In this document: piece by piece, positions 1 through 5,648 of the stretch | Numbering within the stretch: the first letter of the stretch is position 1 | Layout of the letters: each line of letters begins with the position of its first letter | Translations under genes and position numbers: made by a program | Source: Pseudomonadota bacterium | GTDB taxonomy: Bacteria; Pseudomonadota; Alphaproteobacteria; Caulobacterales; Caulobacteraceae | Direction: 5' to 3' | Assembly (NCBI GenBank): GCA_023445955.1 | Contig: JAEXJH010000371.1 | Location: 1-6,140 of the forward strand | DNA: 6,140 nt | Notes under the pieces: generated by a model | Told to the model about the DNA's origin: nothing | The model's input: only the letters and a program-made list of their open reading frames with translations | The model's database searches: none

Positions 1-28
1 GGGGCGGACCGCGAGGTCCGCCCCTTTT
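1..28 (+). terminator. Rho-independent terminator of an upstream gene
   Basis: A perfect 10-bp stem (1-10 paired with 15-24, GGGGCGGACC against GGTCCGCCCC) closes a GCGA tetraloop and is followed directly by TTTT at 25-28. This is a textbook intrinsic terminator for + strand transcription entering from the left. The gene it serves is outside the window. It also insulates the arsenic operon from read-through. Confidence 0.85.
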
Positions 29-55
29 GCTTGAGCACCGCCCCATAGCCTCGCG

Positions 56-83
56 CCATATTTCTAGTATCGTAGAAATATGG
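56..83. promoter_or_regulatory. Probable ArsR operator overlapping the arsR start codon
   Basis: An 11-bp perfect inverted repeat (CCATATTTCTA at 56-66, TAGAAATATGG at 73-83) flanks a 6-bp spacer. It lies directly in front of arsR and includes the arsR ATG at 80-82. ArsR-family dimers bind such AT-rich dyads and autorepress their operon, so this is very likely the operator. A possible -10 element, TAGTAT at 65-70, lies inside it, so a bound dimer would block RNA polymerase. No convincing -35 is seen. A start near position 77-80 from that -10 would give a leaderless or nearly leaderless mRNA, consistent with the absence of a Shine-Dalgarno sequence before the ATG. The dyad is seen directly; the protein that binds it is inferred. 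Confidence 0.75.
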
Positions 84-448
84 AATCAAAGGTCATCGTC
101 AGCATGCTTTCCGCCCTTGGTCACGAGGGGCGGCTCGCCATCTTTCGCTTGTTGGTGAAAGCCGGTCCGGAAGGGATCGCGGCAGGCGAAATCGCCCGGA
201 CCCTTGCCGTTCTGCCCAACAGCCTGTCCGCCAATCTCAATGTGCTGTCCCACGCCGGCCTGATTACGTCCAGGCGGGAGGGCCGCTCGATCCTCTACGC
301 CGCGAACTACGACGCCATGAGCGGAATGCTGGGCTTTCTGGTCGAGGACTGCTGCGGCGGCGCGCCCGAAATCTGCGCACCCTTGGGCTCCATCGTCGCT
401 CGCGCACAGACCTGCAGCCCGGCCTGCACGCCCAGCGTCGGCGCATGA
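80..448 (+). CDS. arsR: ArsR-family arsenite-responsive repressor
   Basis: This 122-residue winged-helix protein is a metalloregulator that should release operator DNA when it binds As(III) or Sb(III). The N-terminal helices (about 1-30, including HEGRLAIFRLLVKAGPEG) and the helix-turn-helix (about 33-62, GEIARTLAV..NSLSANLNVLSHAGLI) are typical of ArsR. The wing contains SRREGRSILYAANYDAM. The classic ELCVCDL metal site in the recognition helix is absent. Instead, cysteines cluster at the C-terminus (Cys91, Cys92, Cys99, then Cys112 and Cys116). This resembles the Acidithiobacillus ferrooxidans ArsR type, where a C-terminal Cys pair plus a third Cys bind As(III). The length is normal. The ATG at 80 is chosen because the N-terminus matches the family; a later ATG at 104 would cut helix 1. 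The stop overlaps the next gene's start (ATGA). Confidence 0.93.
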   Translation: MESKVIVSMLSALGHEGRLAIFRLLVKAGPEGIAAGEIARTLAVLPNSLSANLNVLSHAGLITSRREGRSILYAANYDAMSGMLGFLVEDCCGGAPEICAPLGSIVARAQTCSPACTPSVGA

Positions 449-1125
449 GTCCGAGCGACTTCAACTGGCCCCGGAAGCTGGCGGCCGAGGGCCTCGGCTC
501 GGCCCTGCTGCTGGCCGTGGTCGTCGGCTCGGGGATCATGGGTGAGCGCCTGGCCGGCGGCAACGTCGCCATCGCGCTGCTGGGCAACACGCTCGCCACC
601 GGCGCGGCGCTGGTCGTCCTGATCTGGGTTTTTGGACCCATCTCCGGCGCGCACTTCAATCCGGCGGTCACGCTCGTCGCCGCGCTGAGACGAGACCTCC
701 CCCGGCGGTTGGCGCTGGCCTATCCAGTCGTTCAGGTCACGGGCGCGATCTTGGGGGTGTTGCTGGCCCACGCCATGTTCGGCGAGCCGCTTGTCCAGAT
801 CTCGATCAAGGCGCGGAACGGCGCGGGCCAGGCGCTCTCCGAGATCGTGGCGACCTTCGGTCTAGTCGGCGTGATCCTTGGGACGACGCGGTTTCGTCCC
901 GACAGCACGGCGATGGCCGTCGGGCTCTACATCACCGCGGCCTATTGGTTCACCGCCTCAACATCGTTCGCCAATCCGGCGGTGACAGTGGCCCGCAGCC
1001 TGTCGGACACTTTCGCCGGCATCGCGCCCTCCAGCGCGCCGGTCTTCATCCTCGCCCAGATCGTCGGCGCGCTGCTCGCGGCGGGCGCCTTCGGCTGGCT
1101 GCTGCAATCGGAGAAAATCCAGTGA
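445..1125 (+). CDS. aqpS: AqpS-like aquaglyceroporin (MIP family channel)
   Basis: This 226-residue integral membrane protein of the major intrinsic protein family has six hydrophobic helices and two re-entrant half-helices carrying the NPA signatures. These are HFNPAVT (Asn72-Pro-Ala) and FANPAVT (Asn177-Pro-Ala). MIP channels pass water, glycerol and uncharged metalloid hydroxides such as As(OH)3. Its place between arsR and arsC points to the AqpS role described in Sinorhizobium meliloti, downhill exit of arsenite produced inside the cell. The residue after the second NPA is Val180, where most aquaporins and glycerol channels have the selectivity-filter Arg, which suggests a wider, less polar pore. 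Translation is probably coupled: its ATG overlaps the arsR stop by 4 nt and its own stop overlaps the arsC start. Family is certain; the substrate is inferred from context. Confidence 0.92.
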   Translation: MSPSDFNWPRKLAAEGLGSALLLAVVVGSGIMGERLAGGNVAIALLGNTLATGAALVVLIWVFGPISGAHFNPAVTLVAALRRDLPRRLALAYPVVQVTGAILGVLLAHAMFGEPLVQISIKARNGAGQALSEIVATFGLVGVILGTTRFRPDSTAMAVGLYITAAYWFTASTSFANPAVTVARSLSDTFAGIAPSSAPVFILAQIVGALLAAGAFGWLLQSEKIQ

Positions 1126-1532
1126 CCGACTTCCCGATCGTCATCTTCCACAACCCGACGTGCGGCACGTCGCGCAACACGGTAGCCATGGTGCAGGCGG
1201 CCGGGTACGAGCCCGAGGTGGTCGAATACCTCCAGGTCGGCTGGACGCGCGAGCAGCTCCGCCAGTTGTCCGAGGCGACAGGCCTGACACTGCGCCAGCT
1301 CATGCGCGAGAAGGGCTCGCCCGCCGCAGACCTGGGCCTGCTGGACGACGGGAGCGGCGAGGATCGCCTGCTCGCGGCGATGATCGAGCACCCGATCCTG
1401 GTCAATCGCCCCGTCGTCGTCACGCCCAAGGGCGCAAAGCTCTGCCGCCCCTCGGAAGTCGTGTTCGACCTGCTCGACCGGAAGCCCGAACGCTTCACCA
1501 AGGAGGACGGCGAGGTCGTGAACCTCGGCTAG
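1122..1532 (+). CDS. arsC: Arsenate reductase, glutaredoxin-linked ArsC type
   Basis: This 136-residue cytoplasmic enzyme reduces arsenate to arsenite using glutathione and glutaredoxin. The active-site loop HNPTCGTSR carries the catalytic Cys14. Arg62, Arg96 (NRPVVVT) and Arg109 (CRPSE) match the three arginines of plasmid R773 ArsC (Arg60, Arg94, Arg107), each shifted by two like the cysteine (Cys12 there). It is slightly shorter than R773 ArsC (141 residues). The start is GTG at 1122. It overlaps the aqpS stop (GTGA), mirrors the arsR-aqpS junction, and puts the beta strand FPIVIFHNP at the N-terminus as the family requires. The same frame is open further upstream, but only across the aqpS coding sequence. 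The product, As(III), is what AqpS would conduct and ArsR would sense. Confidence 0.94.
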   Translation: MTDFPIVIFHNPTCGTSRNTVAMVQAAGYEPEVVEYLQVGWTREQLRQLSEATGLTLRQLMREKGSPAADLGLLDDGSGEDRLLAAMIEHPILVNRPVVVTPKGAKLCRPSEVVFDLLDRKPERFTKEDGEVVNLG

Positions 1533-1538
1533 ACCCGA

Positions 1539-2285
1539 TCAGGCCAGGGTCAGCACGACCGGACCATTCCGAGTGGCGACCAGCGTGTGCTCGTACTGCA
1601 CCGTCGGCTGACGCTTGGGCGGATAGAGGGTCCAGCCGTCGTCACGCTCCTCGACCCAGTCCGCGCCCAGCGACAGGAATGGCTCGATGGTGAAAACCAG
1701 GCCCTCGGGGATCAGGCGGCGGTCGCGGGGTTCGTACCAGGTCGGGATCTCGCGCGGGTCGTCGTGCAGCGAGCGCCCCACCCCGTGGCTCGCAAGGTTG
1801 CGCACCAGGCTGTAGCCGTTCTTCTGGGCGAAGGTCTCGATCGCGCCGCCCACCGCGTTCAGTCGCCCGCCAGCCTGGGTCGCCTTGATCCCGGCCCACA
1901 TGGCGCGGCGGCCGTCGCGGCACAGGCGTTCGATGCGCTTGGTGATCGGCGGCACGGCGAAGCTGGCGCCGGTGTCGCCGAAATAGCCGTCCAGCTCGGC
2001 CGAGACGTCGATATTGATCAGGTCGCCGGCCTTGACCACCGTGTCGTCTGGAATGCCGTGCGCGCAGTCGGGACCGACCGAGATGCAGGTCGCGCCGGGA
2101 AAGTTGTAGGTCAGCTCCGGCGCCGAGCGCGCGCCCTCCGCCTCCAGCAGCACGCGGCCCAGATTGTCCAGCTCGCGGGTGGTGACGCCCGGCTCCAGCG
2201 CCTTGCCCATCGCCTCCAGGGTGCGCGCGACCAGCCGGCCGACGGTGCGCAGCTTCTCCAGCTGGTCCTCGTTCTCGATGGTCAT
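1539..2285 (-). CDS. map: Type I methionine aminopeptidase
   Basis: This 248-residue cytoplasmic metallopeptidase removes initiator Met from new proteins. The five metal ligands of the pita-bread fold are visible: Asp93 (INIDVSAELDG), Asp104 (YFGDTGASF), His167 (ASHGVGRSLHDDP), Glu201 (FTIEPF) and Glu232 (QYEHTLV). His76 (CAHGIPDD) and His174 match E. coli His79 and His178. The protein is compact, with no N-terminal zinc-finger or SH3-binding extension. The ATG at 2285 is chosen because AGGAGG lies 6 nt upstream; an in-frame ATG-like extension to 2333 would add 16 Arg/Pro-rich residues unlike the family. The gene converges on arsC with only 6 bp between the stops and no terminator in the gap. 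It may be cotranscribed with the acetyltransferase gene 63 bp upstream. It could be the only map or a second copy; the window cannot tell. Confidence 0.94.
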   Translation of the reverse strand: MTIENEDQLEKLRTVGRLVARTLEAMGKALEPGVTTRELDNLGRVLLEAEGARSAPELTYNFPGATCISVGPDCAHGIPDDTVVKAGDLINIDVSAELDGYFGDTGASFAVPPITKRIERLCRDGRRAMWAGIKATQAGGRLNAVGGAIETFAQKNGYSLVRNLASHGVGRSLHDDPREIPTWYEPRDRRLIPEGLVFTIEPFLSLGADWVEERDDGWTLYPPKRQPTVQYEHTLVATRNGPVVLTLA

Positions 2286-2291
2286 GGGCGG

Positions 2292-2297
2292 CCTCCT
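2292..2297 (-). promoter_or_regulatory. Strong ribosome binding site fixing the map start
   Basis: On the - strand the sequence reads AGGAGG, a full match to the anti-16S consensus, 6 nt before the ATG at 2285. This optimal spacing is the main reason for preferring that start over the upstream in-frame codon at 2333. Confidence 0.85.
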
Positions 2298-2348
2298 GAT
2301 GTTTCCGGCACAATGTCGAGGCCGGGCCGGCAAGGCAACGAAAAGCCC

Positions 2349-2894
2349 CTACAGCGCCTTGCCCATCCGGATCAGCGGTACGCGATAGCCGGTCGAGGTC
2401 ACCGCCTCGAACGGCTCGATGTCGTGGTAGCCACAGGCGCGGTAAAGCGGGACACCGCCCATGGTCGCGGCCATCTCGACGCGGGTGAAACCCTCGGCGC
2501 GAGCGGCCGCTTCGCAGGCGTCCAGCACGATCCGGCCGACGCCTTTACGGGTGTGATAGGGGTGTGTGTACATCGCCCGCACGCGGGCAGCGTCGACCTG
2601 GGGATCCAGCAACGCCGCGTCGCGGCCGGCCGAGTGGTCGCCGCCGAACAGGGTGGCGCGCCGACTCCAGCCGCCGCAGCCGGCGATCTCGCCCGCATCT
2701 TCCACGACGAAGTAGGTGCCATCAGCGATCAGCTGGGTGTCCAGGCCCATGATCTCGAACGAGGCCTTCACGCCCTCCGGCGGCAGGAACGCCTGCAGCA
2801 GCTCGCCGATCGCGCGGTCCATCAGGGCTGACAGGACGGGCATGTCGTCAGGACGCGCCAGGCGGATGGAAAGCTCAGAAACGGATGATTCCAC
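2349..2894 (-). CDS. GNAT-family N-acetyltransferase
   Basis: This 181-residue protein belongs to the Gcn5-related acetyltransferase superfamily, which transfers an acetyl group from acetyl-CoA to an amine. The N-terminal strand SIRLARPDDMPVLSALMDRA opens the fold. Motif A is at about 106-131 (VRAMYTHPYHTRKGVGRIVLDACEAAA), where the KGVG turn should bind the CoA pyrophosphate. Motif B follows with LYRACGY, whose Tyr151 sits where many GNATs carry the general acid. In the Q/R-x-x-G-x-G/A signature the first position here is Thr, with Arg one place later, a mild deviation. The start is GTG at 2894, supported by AGGGAG 5 nt upstream; Met18 would delete the first strand. Substrate unknown. It may share a transcript with map, 63 bp downstream, but the two functions need not be linked. 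Confidence 0.88.
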   Translation of the reverse strand: MESSVSELSIRLARPDDMPVLSALMDRAIGELLQAFLPPEGVKASFEIMGLDTQLIADGTYFVVEDAGEIAGCGGWSRRATLFGGDHSAGRDAALLDPQVDAARVRAMYTHPYHTRKGVGRIVLDACEAAARAEGFTRVEMAATMGGVPLYRACGYHDIEPFEAVTSTGYRVPLIRMGKAL

Positions 2895-2899
2895 GACAA

Positions 2900-2905
2900 C
2901 TCCCT
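2900..2905 (-). promoter_or_regulatory. Ribosome binding site for the GTG-started acetyltransferase
   Basis: The - strand reads AGGGAG, 5 nt before the GTG at 2894. Its position makes the GTG the likely start even though no ATG is near. Confidence 0.7.
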
Positions 2906-3020
2906 ACGACGCCCACCGATCGCTCAAAGACCGCCCCCGGCGCCCAATGGCGAGGCTACTAACATGTCAGCCCTGTGACGGACCCGAATTGAATTGCGCC
3001 GGGAGGAGCGGAATTTCGAG

Positions 3021-3074
3021 ATGCCCGCAGCCGATGCGGTGAGCCGCGTCGGCCAATCAAGGGCGGGGATATAA
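3021..3074 (+). CDS. Possible 17-codon leader ORF coupled to the amine-oxidase gene
   Basis: An ATG at 3021 opens a short frame, MPAADAVSRVGQSRAGI, ending in TAA at 3072-3074. The stop shares its last A with the ATG of the following gene (TAATG), a classic layout for translational coupling. AGGAG at 3004-3008 precedes the ATG by 12 nt, a little longer than ideal. The peptide is not enriched in one amino acid, so it does not look like a classical attenuator. Nothing identifies it with a known family. It may simply be chance in GC-rich sequence; the coupling geometry is the only positive sign. Confidence 0.3.
   Translation: MPAADAVSRVGQSRAGI
3030..3053 (+). promoter_or_regulatory. Stable hairpin 20 nt before the amine-oxidase start
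   Basis: GCCGATGCGG (3030-3039) pairs with CCGCGTCGGC (3044-3053) as a 10-bp stem with one G-U wobble and a TGAG tetraloop. It ends 20 nt before the ATG at 3074. No T-run follows on either strand, so it is not a normal terminator. It could be an mRNA structure affecting translation of the downstream gene or a DNA operator. It also lies inside the possible leader ORF. The structure is seen directly; the function is unknown. Confidence 0.5.
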
Positions 3075-4675
3075 TGAGCGGATTGGACGCGTCTTCGGCG
3101 GGTGGAGTTCTCACACGTCGTCGGTTCTTCGAAAGCCTGGCCGCCGTGGGCGGCATGTCGCTGGTGCTGTCGGGCATGGAGGCGCTGGGCTACGGCATGG
3201 CCTCGGCCACCGAGCTGCCGCCCGAGCTGACCGGCGGGGCCAAGGGAACCAAGATCGTCATCCTGGGCGCGGGCCTGGCGGGCATGACCGCCGCCTACGA
3301 ACTGAGCAAGGCCGGCTATCAGGTGCAGGTGCTAGAGGCGCGCGGCTTTGCCGGCGGTCGCTGCCAGACGGCGCGCAAGGGCTTCAAGCACACCGACCTG
3401 ATCGGCCACGAGCAAACCTGCGAGTTCGACGAGGGCCAGTACATCAACCACGGCCCGTGGCGGATCCCGTACCACCACCGCTCGACCCTGCACTACACCA
3501 AGAAGTTCGGGGTGCCGCTGGAGAGCTTCGTCAACGACAACGACGCGGCCTATGTCTACTTCGAGAAGGGCGCGGGGCCGCTGGCCGGCAAGCCGGTGCG
3601 CAAGGGCGAGGTCGCCGCCGACATCCGCGGCTACACCGCCGAGCTGGTCGCCAAGGCCGCTAGCCAAGGCCAGCTGGACGCGCCGCTGACCGGAATCGAC
3701 CGCGAGAAGTTCATCTCCTACCTGGTCACCGAAGGGCGCCTGTCCAAGGACCTGGCCTACAAGGGCACCGAGGGCCGCGGCTTCTCGGTGCATCCTGGCG
3801 CGGGCATGAATCCCGGCCCCGGCAAGGAGCTGCCGCCGTTCGCCTTCAAGGACGTGCTCGACAGCAACGCCTGGCGGGTGCTGAGCTCGGTCACCGGCTA
3901 TGAGCAGCAGCGCACCATGCTGCAGCCGATCGGCGGCATGGACCAGATCGCCAAGGCCTTCGAAAAGCAGGTCGGGCCGATGATCCGCTACGAGACGGTC
4001 GTCGAGAAGATCAAGCAGTCGCCCACCGGCGTGACGGTTTCCTACAAGGGCGCGGACGGCAAGAAGGGCGAGGTCACCGCCGACTACTGCCTGTGCACCA
4101 TCCCGCTCAGCGTGCTCAAGCAGATCGACCTGGACGCCTCGCCAGCTTTCAAGGCGGCGATGGAAGGCGTGGCCTACGCCCCGGTCAACAAGATCGGCCT
4201 GCAGATGAAGAACCGGTTCTGGGAAGAGAACCACCACATCTACGGCGGCCACATCTACAACGACATTCCCGGCATCGGCACGATCACCCTGCCCTCCTAC
4301 GGCTGGCAGGGGCAGAAGGGCGTGCTGCTGGGCTATTACGCCTTCGGCGGTGAGGCGGCGCGGATCAGCGCCAAGAGCCCCGCCGACCGCGCAGCCTTCG
4401 CCGTGGCGGCGGGTCAGAAGATCTTCCCCGAATACGCCGAGAACTTCGACAACGCCTTCTCCTTCAGTTGGCACCTGGCCGAGTACAATCTAGGCGGCTG
4501 GGCGGAGTGGGGCGAAGGCGGCCGCAAGAACAGCTACCCGACCCTGTGCGAGCCCGACGGCCGCCTGTACCTGGCCGGCGAACACCTCAGCTATCTGGGC
4601 GGCTGGCAGGCCGGGGCCATCGAGTCGGCCTGGCAGCAGATCGGCAAGATCCACGCCCGCGTGTCGCAAGCCTGA
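3074..4675 (+). CDS. Tat-exported flavin amine/L-amino-acid oxidoreductase
   Basis: This 533-residue FAD enzyme of the monoamine oxidase/L-amino-acid oxidase family should oxidise a C-N bond to an imine in the periplasm. A twin-arginine signal (TRRRFFE, 14-20) is followed by a hydrophobic segment and a likely cleavage after ASA (about residue 45). The FAD-binding Rossmann motif is ILGAGLAG (63-70) with Glu88 at the end of strand 2, then the GGR motif (94-96). Lys373 (VNKIGLQM) matches the lysine that water-bridges to flavin N5 in this family. The C-terminal FAD motif RLYLAGEHLSYLGGWQAGA is at 497-515. Arg130 in GPWRIP aligns with the carboxylate-binding Arg of L-amino-acid oxidases, and Trp511 occupies the aromatic-cage position, as in those enzymes. 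Both hint at an amino-acid substrate. Cytochrome c and RidA genes follow within 14 and 21 nt. A GGGGA 4 nt before the ATG is a modest ribosome site. Confidence 0.9.
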   Translation: MSGLDASSAGGVLTRRRFFESLAAVGGMSLVLSGMEALGYGMASATELPPELTGGAKGTKIVILGAGLAGMTAAYELSKAGYQVQVLEARGFAGGRCQTARKGFKHTDLIGHEQTCEFDEGQYINHGPWRIPYHHRSTLHYTKKFGVPLESFVNDNDAAYVYFEKGAGPLAGKPVRKGEVAADIRGYTAELVAKAASQGQLDAPLTGIDREKFISYLVTEGRLSKDLAYKGTEGRGFSVHPGAGMNPGPGKELPPFAFKDVLDSNAWRVLSSVTGYEQQRTMLQPIGGMDQIAKAFEKQVGPMIRYETVVEKIKQSPTGVTVSYKGADGKKGEVTADYCLCTIPLSVLKQIDLDASPAFKAAMEGVAYAPVNKIGLQMKNRFWEENHHIYGGHIYNDIPGIGTITLPSYGWQGQKGVLLGYYAFGGEAARISAKSPADRAAFAVAAGQKIFPEYAENFDNAFSFSWHLAEYNLGGWAEWGEGGRKNSYPTLCEPDGRLYLAGEHLSYLGGWQAGAIESAWQQIGKIHARVSQA

Positions 4676-4689
4676 GCCGAGGAACCACC

Positions 4690-5073
4690 ATGCGTTTCGC
4701 CATTCTCGCGCTCGCCGCGACCCTCGCCGCTCCGGCGCTCGCTTCGGCCGCCACGCCGCAATCTCAGTTCCTGGACAACTGCTCGGCCTGTCACCAGGCC
4801 ACCGGCAAGGGCGTCAAGGGCGCCTTCCCGGCCCTGGCCGGCTCGCCCTTCGTGCAGGGCGATCCAAAGATCGTCATGACCACCGTGCTCAATGGCCGGG
4901 CGGGCATGCCGGCCTTCAAGGACGACCTGACCGACGCCGACCTGGCGGCGATCCTGACCTATGTCCGCAGTTCGTGGGGCAACAAGGCCTCGGCCATCAA
5001 GCCCGCCGACGTCCTGGCCGCCCGCAACGCCGCCAAGGCCGGCGCCAAGGCGCGCGGCCTGCAGGCCCATTAA
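4690..5073 (+). CDS. Small periplasmic class I cytochrome c
   Basis: This 127-residue protein has a Sec signal peptide (hydrophobic 4-18, likely cleavage after ASA at residue 20). It has one covalent haem c site, CSACH (Cys31, Cys34, His35). Met73 in AGMPAF is the probable sixth ligand, and the closing helix LTDADLAAILTYVRSSW is typical of class I cytochromes. A charged Ala/Lys-rich tail (about 101-127) follows the cytochrome fold and might aid docking. It should carry electrons one at a time in the periplasm. The gene starts 14 nt after the flavoenzyme stop with GAGGA 6 nt before its ATG, so the two are surely cotranscribed. The likely job is accepting electrons from that flavoenzyme and passing them to a terminal oxidase. 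The same frame is open upstream, but only over the flavoenzyme gene. Confidence 0.92.
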   Translation: MRFAILALAATLAAPALASAATPQSQFLDNCSACHQATGKGVKGAFPALAGSPFVQGDPKIVMTTVLNGRAGMPAFKDDLTDADLAAILTYVRSSWGNKASAIKPADVLAARNAAKAGAKARGLQAH

Positions 5074-5094
5074 AACTTCAAAGGGAGAGACATC

Positions 5095-5586
5095 ATGAAA
5101 CGCCTCATCGCCCTCGCCGCCAGCATCGTCGCCCTCGCGGGCTTCGACGCGACCGCCCACGCCCAGGAGATCGTCCGCAACGGCGACGCCAAGTCACCGA
5201 TCGCCAGCGTCGTCACCGTGCCGGCCGGCTTCGACACCATCTATGTCTCGGGCATGACCCCGCCGGTCATCGACGAGAAGGCCACGGGCGTGGCCAAGTT
5301 CGGCGACACCAAGACCCAGACCCTGGGCGTGCTGAGCCGCATCGAGGCCGCCCTGAAGACCCAGGGCGCGACCATGGCCGACGTCGTCATGATGCGCGTG
5401 CTGCTGGTCGGCGACCCGGCCAAGGGTGGCAAGATGGACTTCCCGGGCATGATGGAGGGCTACAAGACCTACTTCGGCACCGCGACCCAGCCGAACAAGC
5501 CCGCTCGCATCACCAGCCAGATCACCTCGCTGGTCCAGGACGGCATGCTGGTCGAGATCGAGGCCCAGGCGGCGAAGAAGAAATAG
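5095..5586 (+). CDS. Exported RidA-family (YjgF/YER057c/UK114) protein
   Basis: This 163-residue protein joins a Sec signal peptide (KR at 2-3, hydrophobic 4-16, probable cleavage after AHA at residue 23) to a RidA domain of the usual size. RidA enzymes hydrolyse reactive enamines and imines to carbonyl compounds and ammonia. Arg138 (NKPARIT) matches the catalytic Arg105 of enteric RidA, which binds the imino-acid carboxylate. Glu154 (MLVEIEAQA) matches Glu120 and Ser52 (YVSGM) matches Ser30. Cys107 is replaced by Thr140. Most RidA proteins are cytoplasmic, so a signal peptide is notable and places this one with the flavoenzyme and cytochrome. It starts 21 nt after the cytochrome stop with GGGAG 7 nt before the ATG. 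The inferred role is clearing the imine made by the flavoenzyme. Loss of catalytic activity in favour of a binding role cannot be excluded. Confidence 0.9.
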   Translation: MKRLIALAASIVALAGFDATAHAQEIVRNGDAKSPIASVVTVPAGFDTIYVSGMTPPVIDEKATGVAKFGDTKTQTLGVLSRIEAALKTQGATMADVVMMRVLLVGDPAKGGKMDFPGMMEGYKTYFGTATQPNKPARITSQITSLVQDGMLVEIEAQAAKKK

Positions 5587-5634
5587 GGCGGCCCCGCTGA
5601 GGGTCGATTTCACCGTCTCGCGAAATTATTTTCG

Positions 5635-5648
5635 TGACAACGTTGTCA
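5635..5648. promoter_or_regulatory. Perfect 14-bp palindrome, LacI-family operator type
   Basis: TGACAACGTTGTCA is a perfect palindrome with a central CG, the form favoured by LacI/GalR-family repressors, which control sugar uptake genes in Caulobacter and relatives. Its right half contains the TTGTCA -35 box of the promoter reading right, so a bound repressor would block that promoter. A second, imperfect dyad (CGAAA..TTTCG, 5621-5634) abuts it on the left. The regulator gene is not in this window. Confidence 0.65.

Larger units (their letters stand above)
2895..3073. other. Divergent intergenic region between the acetyltransferase and the amine-oxidase cassette
   Basis: These 179 bp must hold promoters firing in both directions. 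On the - strand CTGACA (complement of 2964-2969 region) resembles a -35 box but has no good -10 at the right distance. On the + strand I see no convincing sigma70 pair. The right half contains a GGAGGAG run (3002-3008), a short possible leader ORF and a stable hairpin, each listed separately. Confidence 0.5.

Noticed and set aside
945..1121. N-terminal extension of arsC in the same frame
   Set aside because: It lies wholly over aqpS coding sequence, and ArsC proteins begin just before the HNPTC loop, as given by the GTG at 1122.
2321..2331. GCCGGGCCGGC palindrome between the acetyltransferase and map genes
   Set aside because: It is short, GC-only and likely by chance; no promoter or T-run accompanies it.
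2286..2333. Upstream start for the methionine aminopeptidase
   Set aside because: It adds 16 residues unlike the family, and AGGAGG sits at ideal distance from the ATG at 2285.
1587..2831. Long + strand open frame antisense to map and the acetyltransferase gene
   Set aside because: The opposite strand carries two clear families with catalytic residues and ribosome sites. The + frame has no recognisable domain and spans both genes.
3030..3053. Hairpin before the flavoenzyme gene read as a terminator
   Set aside because: No T-run follows on either strand, so it is kept only as a possible regulatory structure.
3332..4474. Long - strand open frame inside the flavoenzyme gene
   Set aside because: It is antisense to a full-length FAD enzyme with all its motifs. 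Long antisense frames are expected at this GC content.
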